Shown here: piece by piece, positions 51,067 through 60,779 of the stretch
Layout of the letters: every line of letters begins with the position of its first letter
Position numbering within the stretch: position 1 is the first letter of the stretch
Assembly (NCBI RefSeq): GCF_020567425.1
Contig: NZ_JAJCVJ010000001.1
Coordinates: forward strand, 1,426,001-1,490,000
Source: Salinirubrum litoreum
GTDB lineage: Archaea; Halobacteriota; Halobacteria; Halobacteriales; Haloferacaceae
Reading direction: 5' to 3'
DNA: 64,000 nt
Notes under the pieces: model-generated
Told to the model about the DNA's origin: nothing
Seen by the model: the letters and a program-made list of their open reading frames with translations, nothing else
Database searches by the model: none
Translations under genes and position numbers: made by a program

Positions 51067-52001
51067 CTGGACGAGGGATCGTCGCCGGTCTCGGAGTCGC
51101 CCGTGCTCCCCGACTCGTCGGCCGACTCGACCGCGTAACACTCCCGTTCGACCAGCGCGTCGTAGAGCCGCGAGAGCAGTGGCGTCACCGGTCCGCCGTC
51201 GACGTCGATGCCGTCGACGGTCCCGACGGGCCGAATCTCCCGCGTGGAACTCGTGAGAAACACCTCGTCTGCCGACCGGAAGTCGTCCGGGGTGTACCGC
51301 CCCGTCCGAACCGGCAGGCCCTCCGACTGCGCGAGGTCGAGCACGACGTCGCGCGTGACGCCCGGCAGGACCGGACCCTCCAGACTCGGGGTGTGGAGCG
51401 CCCGGTCGTCCACGAAGAAACAGTTGCTCGTCGTCCCCTCGGCGACGGAGCCGTCCATGTCGAGGATCAGCGCCTCGTCGGCACCGGTCACCCGCAGTTC
51501 CAGGCCGGCCAGCACGCCGTTCAGGTAGTTGTGCGTCTTCGCCTTCGAGGGGAGCGCCCGGTCCGGCGGTCGGCGCGTCTTGACCGTCTGGAGGGTCGCC
51601 GGCCCGTCCCAGGTCGACTCGCTCTCCCGACCGCCACGCGGGAGGGGTCGACAGGTGACGACGACGGTCGGGTCGATCTCCTCGCTCGGGACGATGCCGC
51701 CCGTGTCCGGCCCGCGAGTGATCGACAGGCGGATCGACGCGTCGGCGAGGTCGTTCGCGTCGAGGACCGCCGCGACCCGACTCCGGAGATTCGCACGCGA
51801 GAGACCGTGGTCGAGCGAGAGAATCTCGCAGGTGTCGGCGAGTCGGTCGAGGTGTGCGTCCCACCGGAAGAGCGTGCCGCCGTAGACGCGGACCGTCTCG
51901 AAGGCCGCGTCACCGTATTTGAAGCCGCGATCCGAGACGTGGACGGTCGCCTCGCTCGCGGGCACGAGATCGCCGTCGACGTGGTACTGGCGTTCGGTCA
52001 T
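51060..52001 (-). CDS. Class IV aminotransferase (branched-chain or aminodeoxychorismate-lyase type)
   Basis: PLP-dependent enzyme of 313 residues. The fold IV signature is present: the N-terminal V-H-V-S-D-R-G-F-K-Y-G-D-A-A-F-E, the catalytic Lys in P-S-K-A-K-T-H-N-Y-L-N, the E-A-L-I-L-D-M-D-G-S-V-A-E-G-T-T-S-N cofactor loop (about 178-196) and V-F-L-T-S-S-T-R-E-I near 255. The family includes branched-chain aminotransferase, aminodeoxychorismate lyase and D-amino-acid aminotransferase, and sequence by eye does not separate them. No pab or ilv gene is adjacent. The last 25 residues are acidic and disordered. Confidence 0.85.
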   Translation of the reverse strand: MTERQYHVDGDLVPASEATVHVSDRGFKYGDAAFETVRVYGGTLFRWDAHLDRLADTCEILSLDHGLSRANLRSRVAAVLDANDLADASIRLSITRGPDTGGIVPSEEIDPTVVVTCRPLPRGGRESESTWDGPATLQTVKTRRPPDRALPSKAKTHNYLNGVLAGLELRVTGADEALILDMDGSVAEGTTSNCFFVDDRALHTPSLEGPVLPGVTRDVVLDLAQSEGLPVRTGRYTPDDFRSADEVFLTSSTREIRPVGTVDGIDVDGGPVTPLLSRLYDALVERECYAVESADESGSTGDSETGDDPSSSQ

Positions 52002-52044
52002 CGTCGTCGGTCCGCCCCCGGCGACCGACGCCGGGGGTCGTCGA

Positions 52045-52926
52045 TCACTGCTCGTTCGCGCGGTCGATCCAGCGGGCGACCCGCTTCGGCGACACGTCGA
52101 TCTCGTCGCCGAGGTCGTCGGCGTCCGCGTCGGCCAACTGCGCCACCGTCTCGATACCGGCCGACCGGAGTCGGTCGGCGTAGGCCGGCCCGATCCCCTT
52201 CAGCGTGTCCACCGAGGGACTGGTGTCGACGTCGTCGGCGTCCGAGGACGCCTCGTCTTCGGTCTCGTCTACCGCCTCGTCTTCACTGTCGGTCGCGTCG
52301 GTCGCGTCGGTCGCGTCGGTCGCGTCGGTCTCCGCCGCCTCGCTCTCGGCGTCTTCGATCTCCTCGCCCGTGTCGGTCACGACCGGTTCCTCGGTCGTCT
52401 CGCCGACTTCGTCTTCGGCCTCCTCGATGACGACCTCGTCGTCGTCGCCCACGTCGACGGTCGCCTCCGCCGGTTCTGCGGCCTCGTCTGCGTCGGTCTC
52501 GGCGTCGACCATCGACCCGGTCGAGGCGGCGGCGGCGGTCTCCTCGGCCGCCGTGTCGTCGGTCTCGGCGACCGTCTCGTCTGTCCCGTCTGTCTCGTCG
52601 GTCTCCGTCTCGACGTCGTCCGTCTCTGCGTCCGCCGCGACCGCCTCGGGGTCGTGATCCGCGTCGGACACGTCCTCGACCGCCTCGGCCGACTCTGCGG
52701 CCTCGTCTGCGTCGGTCTCGGCGTCGACCATCGATCCGGTCGAGGCGGCGGCGTCGGTGTCCGTCGCGACCGGGTCGTCGGTGCCCTTCACTGCGGCCTC
52801 GGACTCGGTCGCCGGCGTCTCGCGCGTGTCACGCTCGACGGTGACGCCGGCGTCGTTCCCGTTCGAGCGCTCGTTCGACCCGCCGTCCAACCCGAGGAGC
52901 GACTTCAGCTTGTCCAAGAGTGCCAT
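52045..52926 (-). CDS. Acidic repeat protein with C-terminal helix-hairpin-helix
   Basis: Protein of 293 residues in three parts. A short amphipathic start (M-A-L-L-D-K-L-K-S-L-L-G-L) is followed by about 200 residues of extremely acidic, Ala/Thr/Asp/Glu-rich low complexity, including two copies of A-A-S-T-G-S-M-V-D-A-E-T-D-A-D-E-A-A and four tandem D-A-T units. The last 60 residues hold a helix-hairpin-helix domain (V-D-T-L-K-G-I-G-P-A-Y-A-D-R-L-R-S-A-G-I), as in the DNA-binding domain of many archaeal proteins. It may bind DNA at one end and a membrane or partner at the other; this is inference. TATA-like TTTTAAATA lies about 25 bases upstream. Confidence 0.78.
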   Translation of the reverse strand: MALLDKLKSLLGLDGGSNERSNGNDAGVTVERDTRETPATESEAAVKGTDDPVATDTDAAASTGSMVDAETDADEAAESAEAVEDVSDADHDPEAVAADAETDDVETETDETDGTDETVAETDDTAAEETAAAASTGSMVDAETDADEAAEPAEATVDVGDDDEVVIEEAEDEVGETTEEPVVTDTGEEIEDAESEAAETDATDATDATDATDSEDEAVDETEDEASSDADDVDTSPSVDTLKGIGPAYADRLRSAGIETVAQLADADADDLGDEIDVSPKRVARWIDRANEQ

Positions 52927-53082
52927 TGCGTGGTAGTAAGGTGGTGGTATATTTAAAAGCGTCCGCCGGTCGGCCCTCCGGTCGGCCGGTTCGCGTGCCG
53001 TGCGTCGGCCCGTGACCGACGCCCGTCTGTCGTGAGTCAGACGCGTGGATCGAGCCACACCGCTCGTCAGTCCGACGACTCG

Positions 53083-53886
53083 TCAGTCCAGTTCCGCCCG
53101 GAGCGCCTCGTTCATCGCGTCGACCGGCGCGTCCCGGCCGGTCCACTGCTCGAAGGCGACGGCCGCCTGGAACAACAGCATCCACGCACCGTCTATCGTC
53201 TGTGCGCCGGCCGCCGCCGCGTCGCGGAGCAGTCGCGTCTCGCGGGGACTGTAGACGGCGTCCATCACCGCGAGGTCGGCGTGGAGCAGATCGGCCGGGA
53301 CCGGCGTCGCGTCCTCGTCCATCCCGACGCTGGTGGCGTTGACCAGCACGTCCGCCCGGGGGACCGTCTCGGAGAGCGTGTCGAGACCGCCACCGGTCGC
53401 GTCCGGGACCGCCTCGGCCAGCGACGTGGCGGTCTCGACGGTCCGGTTGGCGACGTGGACCGACGCGCCGGCGTCCGCCAGCGCGAACGCGATCGCTCGG
53501 CCCGCACCGCCCGCGCCGACGACGACCGCGTCCGCACCCGCGAGCGACACGTCGTGGCGTTCCAGCGCGCGGCGTGCGCCCGCCGCGTCCGTGTTGTAGC
53601 CCCGTGGCACCTCGCCCGAGAAGTCCACCGTGTTGACCGCACCGATGCGCCGGGCGAGGTCGTCCGGGTCGACGTGCGCGAGGACGGCCTGCTTGAACGG
53701 GATAGTGACGTTCAGTCCCCTGATGCCGAGCGTCTCGGCGGCCGCGATGGCCTCCCCGGCGGCGTCGGCCGGTGGCTCGAAGGTGACGTACCGGGCGTCG
53801 AGGCCGCACTCGGCGTAGGCGCGTTCGTGGATCGGTGGCGACAGCGAGTGACCGACCGGGTTGCCGACGAGACCGAAGACCTGCAT
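53083..53886 (-). CDS. aroE: Shikimate dehydrogenase
   Basis: NADPH-dependent enzyme of 267 residues that reduces 3-dehydroshikimate in the aromatic amino-acid pathway. It shows [13 protein letters not shown] (substrate Ser pair, about 8-20), [10 protein letters not shown] with the catalytic Lys (about 59-68), the N-T-V and Y-N-T-D-A-A-G segment with catalytic Asp, and the nucleotide loop [10 protein letters not shown]. Length is standard. It is a single gene. The peroxiredoxin gene lies upstream, 134 bases away on the same strand. Confidence 0.95.
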   Translation of the reverse strand: MQVFGLVGNPVGHSLSPPIHERAYAECGLDARYVTFEPPADAAGEAIAAAETLGIRGLNVTIPFKQAVLAHVDPDDLARRIGAVNTVDFSGEVPRGYNTDAAGARRALERHDVSLAGADAVVVGAGGAGRAIAFALADAGASVHVANRTVETATSLAEAVPDATGGGLDTLSETVPRADVLVNATSVGMDEDATPVPADLLHADLAVMDAVYSPRETRLLRDAAAAGAQTIDGAWMLLFQAAVAFEQWTGRDAPVDAMNEALRAELD

Positions 53887-54020
53887 GGTGGCGGTGGCGA
53901 GTCGGAGGGACTTGACTGGTTCGGCTCCGTCGACACCGGGCGGCGAGCGTGAACGGGGCCGGCGACGTGCCACCACCGTCTTCGTCCGGTCGTGACCGCG
54001 ACGGCGTGCCACCGGCGGCG

Positions 54021-54506
54021 TCAGACCCTGCTCGCGTCGACGGCGGCGAGGATCTCGTCGTAGTCCGGTTCCGTCTTCGTGTCCTCGGCGACCCACGCGT
54101 ACGTGATCTCGCCGTCGCCGTCGACGACGAACACCGCACGCTTGGCGACCGCGTCCAGTCCGTACTTCTTCCACGCCATGGTGACGTCGTACGCCTCGAT
54201 GAGTTCGCGGTTCGCGTCGCTGACGAGGCCGTACGTCAGCCCCAACTGCTCCCGGAAGGCGTTCTGTGCGAACGGCGAGTCGACGCTGATCCCGTAGACG
54301 GTCCCGCCGGCGTCCGCGAACGCCGACAGGCGGGCCTGGAACGTGGTCAACTCGTGAGAACAGGTGCTCGTGAACGCGCCCGGGAAGAACGCGAGGACGA
54401 GTGGTGCCTCGTCGAGACGCTCCGAGAGCGTGAACGATCCGACGTCGTCGTCGCCGTGTGCGAGCGGTGCCGTGAAGTCCGGCGCGTGGTCACCTACGTC
54501 GACCAT
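54021..54506 (-). CDS. Peroxiredoxin (AhpC/TSA-type)
   Basis: Thiol peroxidase or redoxin of 161 residues. The peroxidatic cysteine is C49 in [11 protein letters not shown], preceded by the usual Thr at position 46. No second conserved Cys is seen, so it may be a one-Cys type that is reduced by a partner. [11 protein letters not shown] and the [14 protein letters not shown] strand complete the fold. It would remove hydrogen peroxide or organic peroxides in the cytoplasm. ATG at 54506 gives the family start [10 protein letters not shown]. Confidence 0.9.
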   Translation of the reverse strand: MVDVGDHAPDFTAPLAHGDDDVGSFTLSERLDEAPLVLAFFPGAFTSTCSHELTTFQARLSAFADAGGTVYGISVDSPFAQNAFREQLGLTYGLVSDANRELIEAYDVTMAWKKYGLDAVAKRAVFVVDGDGEITYAWVAEDTKTEPDYDEILAAVDASRV

Positions 54507-54646
54507 ACTCACGCTCTCTACAGTCCAGAACGAAAAGCTGTACGCGTCGGTGATCGCAGGATCGTCCGGGGGGCGAGTCACCGTCTCACGCCGGGAGCGC
54601 GCGAAAGCAGAAGCCATACGTCCCCCCCTCGATTACTGCCCAGACA

Positions 54647-56017
54647 ATGAGTAGTCGTCTTCGTCACCCCCTCGTCGCCGTTCTGGCGGCGCTCTCATTG
54701 ACGTTCCCGTGGATCGGGATCAGCGTCGTCGACACGGGACTGCTGGAGCCACTCGGCGTCACGAGCGCCCAGTTCGGCACGGGTGCACTGAGTACACTCG
54801 GCGTCGTCGCGATCAGCGGGGTCGCGGTGCTGGGGGCGTCGTTCCTCCTGGCGTGGGCCGCCGAGACCGCAGAGAAGGACGTGCCGCGCGCGTTCGCACT
54901 CGCCGTGCTCGCGGTGCTGGCGGTCGCCCCGGAGTACGCCGTCGACGCACTGTACGCCTGGGAGGCCGGCCAGAACCCCGGTTCGAACGCGGCCAGTCTC
55001 GCGGTCGCCAACATGACCGGCGCGAACCGCATCCTCATCGGGCTCGGCTGGTCCGGCATCGCACTCTACACGATCTACCGTGTCGCCTCGACGGGGGACA
55101 ACTCGGTCGACCGCTCCGGGGGCTTCCTCAAGAGCAAGGTGAACCTCTCCGAGGACATCCCGACCGAGATCTTCTTCCTGTTTCTCGCCACGCTGTACGC
55201 CTTCACCGTCCCACTGGGCGGCGGCATCGGGATGGTCGACGTGGTCGTCCTCGTCGGGCTCTACGTCGCGTACATCTACGCCGCGCTGAACGGGCCAGAA
55301 GGTCACGAGGAGCAGGTCGGTGTCCCCGCCTATCTGCAGGATCAGTCGAGACTCAGGCGAGTCGCCACCGTCCTCGGCCTGTTCGGCTTCGCCGGAGCCA
55401 TGATCCTGCTCGCGGTCGAACCGTTCGCCCACGGGCTGGAGTCACTCGGGACACAGGCCGGCGTCGACCCCTTCCTGATGATCCAGTGGGTCGCCCCGCT
55501 GGCCTCGGAGTCGCCGGAACTGATCGTCGTCGCGTACCTCGTCAACAAGGCGCGGGCGACCGCCGGCTTCAACGCCTTGATCTCCTCGAAGCTGAACCAG
55601 TGGACCCTGCTGATCGGGACCATCTCGGTCGTCTACTCCATCTCGCTCGGCTCCGTGTCGGCGCTCCCGCTGTCGGCAGAGCAGAACGGCGAGATCTGGC
55701 TGACGGCCGCACAGAGCTTCTTCGCGCTCGCCATCCTCGTCAACTTCGACATCAGCGTCCGCGAGGCACTGGCGCTGCTCGTCCTGTTCGTCTCGCAGGT
55801 CGCGCTGTCTGTGACACTCGTGCAGGAGGGCGTGCTCGATCAACTGCTCGTCCTGCACAGCTACACGGCCGCGTACATCGTGCTCGGCGTCCTCCTGCTG
55901 CTCCTCCGGCGTGAGGCGCTCGTCCGACTCGTCCGACTCACGCGCCTGCAGGTGTTCGAGGGCGTCGACACCGGGTCCGAACCGACCGCGAAGACCGCGG
56001 CCGCCGAGGACGACTGA
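54647..56017 (+). CDS. Sodium/calcium exchanger family membrane protein
   Basis: Membrane antiporter of 456 residues with about 11 helices. The two signature alpha repeats are visible: A-V-A-P-E-Y-A-V-D (about 86-94), with A-N-M-T-G-A-N-R-I-L-I-G following, and A-S-E-S-P-E-L-I-V-V-A-Y (about 285-296), with S-S-K-L-N-Q-W-T-L-L-I-G. The acidic residues in both are the expected cation-binding Glu. Such proteins exchange calcium or other cations for sodium or protons across the cell membrane. It is read with dtdA, whose start lies three bases after its stop. Confidence 0.88.
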   Translation: MSSRLRHPLVAVLAALSLTFPWIGISVVDTGLLEPLGVTSAQFGTGALSTLGVVAISGVAVLGASFLLAWAAETAEKDVPRAFALAVLAVLAVAPEYAVDALYAWEAGQNPGSNAASLAVANMTGANRILIGLGWSGIALYTIYRVASTGDNSVDRSGGFLKSKVNLSEDIPTEIFFLFLATLYAFTVPLGGGIGMVDVVVLVGLYVAYIYAALNGPEGHEEQVGVPAYLQDQSRLRRVATVLGLFGFAGAMILLAVEPFAHGLESLGTQAGVDPFLMIQWVAPLASESPELIVVAYLVNKARATAGFNALISSKLNQWTLLIGTISVVYSISLGSVSALPLSAEQNGEIWLTAAQSFFALAILVNFDISVREALALLVLFVSQVALSVTLVQEGVLDQLLVLHSYTAAYIVLGVLLLLLRREALVRLVRLTRLQVFEGVDTGSEPTAKTAAAEDD

Positions 56018-56020
56018 GCC

Positions 56021-57490
56021 GTGTTCGGCATCGTCGTCAGCGAGGCCGATCACGCCTCGACACACGTCCGCGAGCACCTGGTCGACCTGGCCGACTGGAC
56101 GGAGTGCGAAGACACGGAGACGCCCGCAGACGAGGGTGGCGGGACGGTCTACAGACTCCCGGCAGACGCTCCCGAGACGCCCGGCGAGGTGCCGGTCGAA
56201 CTCCGGACGTTCGCCGAGTTGCACATCGACATCGACGATCCGACGCCCGCGTTCGGCGACCTCGACCTCCTCGTCTTCGCCTCGCGCCACTCCGGCGACA
56301 CCGGGGCACTGCTGACCGCGCACTTCACCGGGAACTTCGGGCCGGCGACCTACGGCGGCGAGGCGGGGTCGTTCGCCCGCGCCTGTCCGAACGCGCAGAA
56401 GGCGATCGTCTCGGCGTTCGACGAACACGCGCCGGCCGACTACGAGGTCGGCATCGAGTGTACCCACCACGGTCCGACCGCGGTCGACGTGCCGACGATG
56501 TTCGCGGAACTCGGCTCTGGAGAGGAACAGTGGCGCGACCCCGAGGGTGCGCGGGCGGTCGCACGAGCCATCCTCGCGGTCGTCGGCGTCCCCGCCGACG
56601 GTGACAAGCAGGTCGTCGGCTTCGGCGGCGGCCACTACGCGCCCCGGTTCGAGCGCGTCATCAGAGAGACCGACTGGGCGGTCGGCCACATCGGGGCGGA
56701 CTGGCCGCTGGAGGAGATGGGCGCACCCGACGCGAACCGCGAGACGCTCCGGCGGGCGTTCGACGCCAGCGCGACCGACTACGCCCTGCTGGAAGCCGAG
56801 TACCCCGACCTCGAGGCGGTCTTGGACGACCTCGGCTGCCGGGTCGTCTCGGAGACGTTCGTCCGCGAGACCGACCGCGTGCCGCTCTCGCTGGTCGAGG
56901 ACGCCGAATCGCGGCTCTGTCGCGTGGACGACGGACTCCGGTTCGGGGACCCGGCACGGATCGGCGGCGACGGCGGCCACTCTGCGAGTCCGGCACCTGA
57001 GTCGGACACGACCGACGCGGCCCCGGCCGCGACTGCCGACCTCGTCGTCCGTGATCTGCCGAGCGACCTCCTGTCGGCGGCACAGGGTATCGACGAGGCG
57101 GCAGTCTGGGACTGCGTGCGCGACGCCTGTCTCGCCTTCGAGACGGTCGAACACGGGAGCACCGTGGCAGGGCGTGCGGGGTTCTGGCGCGGGTCGGTCG
57201 TCGAGGACACAGCGCGACTGCTCGCTGCCCTGATCGAGGTACTGCGCGAGAAGTACGACGAGGTGACGCGAGTCACCGACGAGGAGACCGCCGAGGTCGT
57301 CGCCCGGCGGTCGACGTTCGACCCGGAGAAGGCGAAGACGCTGGGCATCTCGGAGGGACCGGCGTTCGGGAGACTCGCGAGCGGACAGGCCGTGGAGGTC
57401 GGCGGGCGGACCATCCGACCGGAGACGGTCGAAAGCGAGGAGGTTCGGCAGTTTTCGGTCCGGTCGCTGGTCGACGCACCGGCCGAGTGA
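56021..57490 (+). CDS. dtdA: D-aminoacyl-tRNA deacylase
   Basis: Archaeal-type (DTD2) enzyme of 489 residues that removes D-amino acids from tRNA. The N-terminal catalytic half shows D-L-L-V-F-A-S-R-H-S-G-D-T-G-A-L-L-T-A-H-F-T-G-N, G-I-E-C-T-H-H-G-P-T (conserved His pair) and V-G-F-G-G-G-H-Y-A-P-R-F, with H-I-G-A-D-W. The C-terminal 200 residues are a haloarchaeal extension that is absent from the short archaeal enzyme and has no recognised motif. The gene begins with GTG three bases after the exchanger stop, so it is translated in the same mRNA. Confidence 0.93.
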   Translation: MFGIVVSEADHASTHVREHLVDLADWTECEDTETPADEGGGTVYRLPADAPETPGEVPVELRTFAELHIDIDDPTPAFGDLDLLVFASRHSGDTGALLTAHFTGNFGPATYGGEAGSFARACPNAQKAIVSAFDEHAPADYEVGIECTHHGPTAVDVPTMFAELGSGEEQWRDPEGARAVARAILAVVGVPADGDKQVVGFGGGHYAPRFERVIRETDWAVGHIGADWPLEEMGAPDANRETLRRAFDASATDYALLEAEYPDLEAVLDDLGCRVVSETFVRETDRVPLSLVEDAESRLCRVDDGLRFGDPARIGGDGGHSASPAPESDTTDAAPAATADLVVRDLPSDLLSAAQGIDEAAVWDCVRDACLAFETVEHGSTVAGRAGFWRGSVVEDTARLLAALIEVLREKYDEVTRVTDEETAEVVARRSTFDPEKAKTLGISEGPAFGRLASGQAVEVGGRTIRPETVESEEVRQFSVRSLVDAPAE

Positions 57491-57598
57491 CCCCCTGTCG
57501 GGCGGGAACCACTGAGTTCCCCGGAGAGCGCGTCTGACGCCCGTCTGACGGAGAGGGGAAAGGTAATGAGCCTGGGTGCGCAAGCGTGCGCTATATAT

Positions 57599-58741
57599 AT
57601 GGACTCCATCGTGGACGAAGCAATCGACGAGGCCGAGGCACAGGAGGATGGGACGGGAGAGACGGTCGGTGACGGGTCCCCCACCGACGGTTCGCCCGCG
57701 TCGGGCACCATGACCGACGAAGAGTTACGCGACGTACTGCAGGACCTCCAGACGGACATCACGGTCGTCGGCTGTGGCGGGGCGGGCGGGAACACCGTCA
57801 ACCGCATGGCCGAGGAGGGGATCAAGGGTGCGAAACTGGTCGCGGCGAACACCGACGTCCAGCACCTCGTGAACACCGACGCGGACACGAAGATCCTGAT
57901 GGGCCAGCAGAAGACGCAGGGCCGTGGCGCTGGCTCGCTCCCGCAGGTCGGCGAGGAGGCGGCACTGGAGTCGCAAGACGAGATCTACGACGCCATCGAC
58001 GGCTCGGACATGGTGTTCGTCACCGCCGGACTCGGCGGCGGAACCGGCACCGGATCGGCTCCGGTCGTCGCCAAGGCCGCCCGCGAGGCCGGCGCGCTGA
58101 CCATCGCCATCGTGACGACCCCGTTCACCGCAGAGGGTGAGGTCCGCCGGACGAACGCCGAGGCGGGCCTGGAGCGACTCCGCGACGTCTCCGACACCGT
58201 CATCGTCGTGCCGAACGACCGACTCCTCGACGCCGTGGGCAAACTGCCGGTCCGACAGGCGTTCAAAGTCTCGGACGAGGTGCTGATGCGCTCGGTCAAG
58301 GGGATCACGGAACTGATCACGAAGCCCGGCCTCGTCAATCTGGACTTCGCCGACGTGCGCACCGTCATGGAGAAGGGCGGCGTGGCGATGATCGGTCTCG
58401 GCGAGTCCGACTCCGAGCAGAAGGCACAGGACTCGGTGAAGTCCGCGCTGCGTTCGCCACTCTTGGACGTGGATATCTCCGGGGCGAACAGCGCGCTGGT
58501 GAACGTCACCGGTGGCTCGGACATGAGCATCGAGGAGGCGGAGGGCGTCGTCGAGGAGATCTACGACCGGATCGACCCCGACGCCCGCATCATCTGGGGG
58601 ACCTCCATCGACGAGGAACTGGAGGGCCAGATGCGGACGATGATCGTCGTCACGGGCGTCGAGTCGCCGCAGATCTACGGGCAGAACGCAGAACAGCAAC
58701 TGCCCGCCGACGGCGGCGAGGACATCGACTTCGTCGAGTGA
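57599..58741 (+). CDS. ftsZ1: Cell division protein FtsZ1
   Basis: Tubulin-like GTPase of 380 residues that assembles the division ring scaffold. After an acidic N-terminus of about 45 residues comes [13 protein letters not shown], then the tubulin signature [12 protein letters not shown] (about 146-157), and N-T-D-V-Q-H. The GTPase T7 loop region [10 protein letters not shown] follows near 255. The C-terminus is short, ending D-F-V-E. The FtsZ1 call is by its acidic N-terminus and overall form. The start ATG follows TATATAT closely, and an upstream in-frame ATG is less likely. Confidence 0.95.
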   Translation: MDSIVDEAIDEAEAQEDGTGETVGDGSPTDGSPASGTMTDEELRDVLQDLQTDITVVGCGGAGGNTVNRMAEEGIKGAKLVAANTDVQHLVNTDADTKILMGQQKTQGRGAGSLPQVGEEAALESQDEIYDAIDGSDMVFVTAGLGGGTGTGSAPVVAKAAREAGALTIAIVTTPFTAEGEVRRTNAEAGLERLRDVSDTVIVVPNDRLLDAVGKLPVRQAFKVSDEVLMRSVKGITELITKPGLVNLDFADVRTVMEKGGVAMIGLGESDSEQKAQDSVKSALRSPLLDVDISGANSALVNVTGGSDMSIEEAEGVVEEIYDRIDPDARIIWGTSIDEELEGQMRTMIVVTGVESPQIYGQNAEQQLPADGGEDIDFVE

Positions 58742-58916
58742 CGACGCCGGACGACACCGCGGGGTGTCGGGTCGGGACGGGTGTGTCGCACACCGATCTT
58801 CTCTCTTCTCTCGGAGGACGTGAGCGCTGCTCGAACGCGTCGACGCGAGTCTCGACCGAGTTCGCCGCGTTAGTGTGCACGAACACGCACATCCAGAGCA
58901 CATTTCAACAACGCTT

Positions 58917-60116
58917 ATGCAGGATCGTCCGAAACGGCCGCCTGTGACACCCACCGCACCCGGCCCGACGCTCGGCGTCGTCGGCGGGGGACAACTCGGC
59001 CGGATGCTCGGCGAGGCCGCCGCCCCTCTCGGCGTCGACCTCGTCGTCTCGGATCCGACGCCCGACTGTCCCGCCGCGCCGGTCGCCCGCGCCCAGATCG
59101 AAGGCGATTTCGACGACCCAGAGACGCTCCGTCGACTGGCCGACCGCGCCGACGTGCTGACGTTCGAGATCGAACTGGCCGACCCCGAAGTCCTCGACGC
59201 CGTGAGCGACGAGTTCGGCGTCCCGGTCCACCCCGCGCCGGACACCCTCCGGACGATCCAGGACAAACTCGTCCAGAAGCGGGCGCTCGCCGACGCTGGC
59301 GTCCCGGTCCCGGAGTTCGTCGCAGTGGACGACGAGGCCGACCTCCGCGAGGCCGTCGAACGCTTCGGCGGCGTGATGCTGAAGGCCCGCGAAGGCGGCT
59401 ACGACGGACGCGGAAATCTGCCGGTTCAGTCGCCCGACGAGGCCGGCGAGGCACTCGCGGAACTCTCCGGCCCGGCGATGGCCGAGCAGTTCCTCGACTT
59501 CGAACGCGAACTCTCGGTCATCGGTGTGCAGGGCGACGGCGAGACGGCGCTGTTTCCCGTCACCGAGACGATCCACCGCGAGGAGATCCTCCGGGAGACG
59601 GTCGCGCCCGCACGGGCCGACGACGAGGTACTCGCCCGCGCACGCGAGGTGGCCCAGTCGGTCCTGGACCTGCTCGACGGCCGGGGCGTCTTCGGCATCG
59701 AACTGTTCGAGACGAGCGAGGGAGAGGTCCTCGTGAACGAGATCGCCCCTCGGCCGCACAACTCCGGCCACTGGACGATCGAGGGCTGTCAGACCTCGCA
59801 GTTCGAGCAACACGTCCGGGCCGTGCTGGGGTGGCCCCTCGGCTCCACGAAACTTCGCGCGCCGACCGTCTCGGCCAACGTTCTCGGCGACGTGCCGGAC
59901 TCCCGGCGCGCGCAGGTCACGGGACTCGACTCCCTGCTGGCCGAACCGGGCGTCGGCTTCCACTGGTACGGGAAACGCGAGGCGCGACCCCTGCGGAAAC
60001 TCGGGCATCTGACCGCCGTGGCGGACGCCGGACCAGAGGATTCGACCGACGCCCCGACCCGCGAGGACCTGCTGGCCACCGCCCGCGACCTGCGCGACGG
60101 ACTAGTATTCGAGTGA
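58917..60116 (+). CDS. purK: 5-(carboxyamino)imidazole ribonucleotide synthase
   Basis: ATP-grasp enzyme of 399 residues that adds CO2 to AIR in purine synthesis. G-V-V-G-G-G-Q-L-G-R-M-L is at the N-terminus, D-K-L-V-Q-K-R near 120, K-A-R-E-G-G-Y-D-G-R-G-N (glycine-rich grasp loop, about 157-168), and the magnesium-binding E-L-F-E and N-E-I-A-P-R-P-H-N-S-G-H region near 265-285. Length is normal. It is followed by purE after 37 bases, the standard pair. An alternative GTG at 58944 cannot be ruled out. Confidence 0.95.
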   Translation: MQDRPKRPPVTPTAPGPTLGVVGGGQLGRMLGEAAAPLGVDLVVSDPTPDCPAAPVARAQIEGDFDDPETLRRLADRADVLTFEIELADPEVLDAVSDEFGVPVHPAPDTLRTIQDKLVQKRALADAGVPVPEFVAVDDEADLREAVERFGGVMLKAREGGYDGRGNLPVQSPDEAGEALAELSGPAMAEQFLDFERELSVIGVQGDGETALFPVTETIHREEILRETVAPARADDEVLARAREVAQSVLDLLDGRGVFGIELFETSEGEVLVNEIAPRPHNSGHWTIEGCQTSQFEQHVRAVLGWPLGSTKLRAPTVSANVLGDVPDSRRAQVTGLDSLLAEPGVGFHWYGKREARPLRKLGHLTAVADAGPEDSTDAPTREDLLATARDLRDGLVFE

Positions 60117-60153
60117 CCGCCGGAGCGACAGACTCACCGCGACAACACTATCC

Positions 60154-60768
60154 ATGACAGACGCAATCGACGCGATCATCGACGACCTGCGAGCAGAGGC
60201 CGACCAGGACCGCGACCCCGAGACGGCCCCGGACGTGGGCATCGTGATGGGATCGGACTCGGATCTCGACACGATGGCGGGTGCCTACGAGGCGCTCGAC
60301 GAACTCGAGTTCACCGAACAGACCGACTACGACGAGGAGATCGAGGGCTACAGCTACGAGAGCTACGTCGTCTCGGCCCACCGGACGCCCGATCTGATGT
60401 ACGCCTACGCCGAGACCGCCGAGGCGCGCGGACTGGACGTCCTGATCGCCGGGGCGGGTGGGAAGTCGGCCGACCTGCCGAACATGACCGCCTCCATCGC
60501 GTACCCCCTGCCGGTGATCGGCGTGCCGGTCCAGGAGAAGTCAGTGAGTTCCGTGATCGGGATGCCGACCGGCGCACCCATCGTCGCAGTCGACGCGGGC
60601 AAGTCGTTCAACGCCGCACTGTCGGCGGCCCAGATTCTCGCCCGGAGCGACCCAGCGTTGGCCGACCGACTGGTGGCGTACCACGAGAACTTAGAGACAG
60701 ACGTGGCCGACGTCTCGCGTGACCTCCACGAGTTGGGTATCGACGGGTTCCGCGAGAAACACGGCTGA
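60154..60768 (+). CDS. purE: N5-carboxyaminoimidazole ribonucleotide mutase
   Basis: Class I PurE of 204 residues that moves the carboxyl group made by PurK onto the imidazole ring. The active-site motifs are G-I-V-M-G-S-D-S-D-L-D (about 29-39), S-A-H-R-T-P-D (74-80) and I-A-G-A-G-G-K-S-A-D-L-P (about 98-109). An acidic N-terminal addition of 28 residues and a loop near residue 60 are typical of halophiles. It lies in the same direction as purK. The P-type ATPase gene converges on it with 11 bases between. Confidence 0.95.
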   Translation: MTDAIDAIIDDLRAEADQDRDPETAPDVGIVMGSDSDLDTMAGAYEALDELEFTEQTDYDEEIEGYSYESYVVSAHRTPDLMYAYAETAEARGLDVLIAGAGGKSADLPNMTASIAYPLPVIGVPVQEKSVSSVIGMPTGAPIVAVDAGKSFNAALSAAQILARSDPALADRLVAYHENLETDVADVSRDLHELGIDGFREKHG

Positions 60769-60779
60769 GTCGGGGCCGG

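Noticed and set aside
52283-52330. Tandem GTCGCGTCG units.
   Set aside because: They encode the D-A-T repeats of the acidic helix-hairpin-helix protein, so they are reported as part of that gene only.
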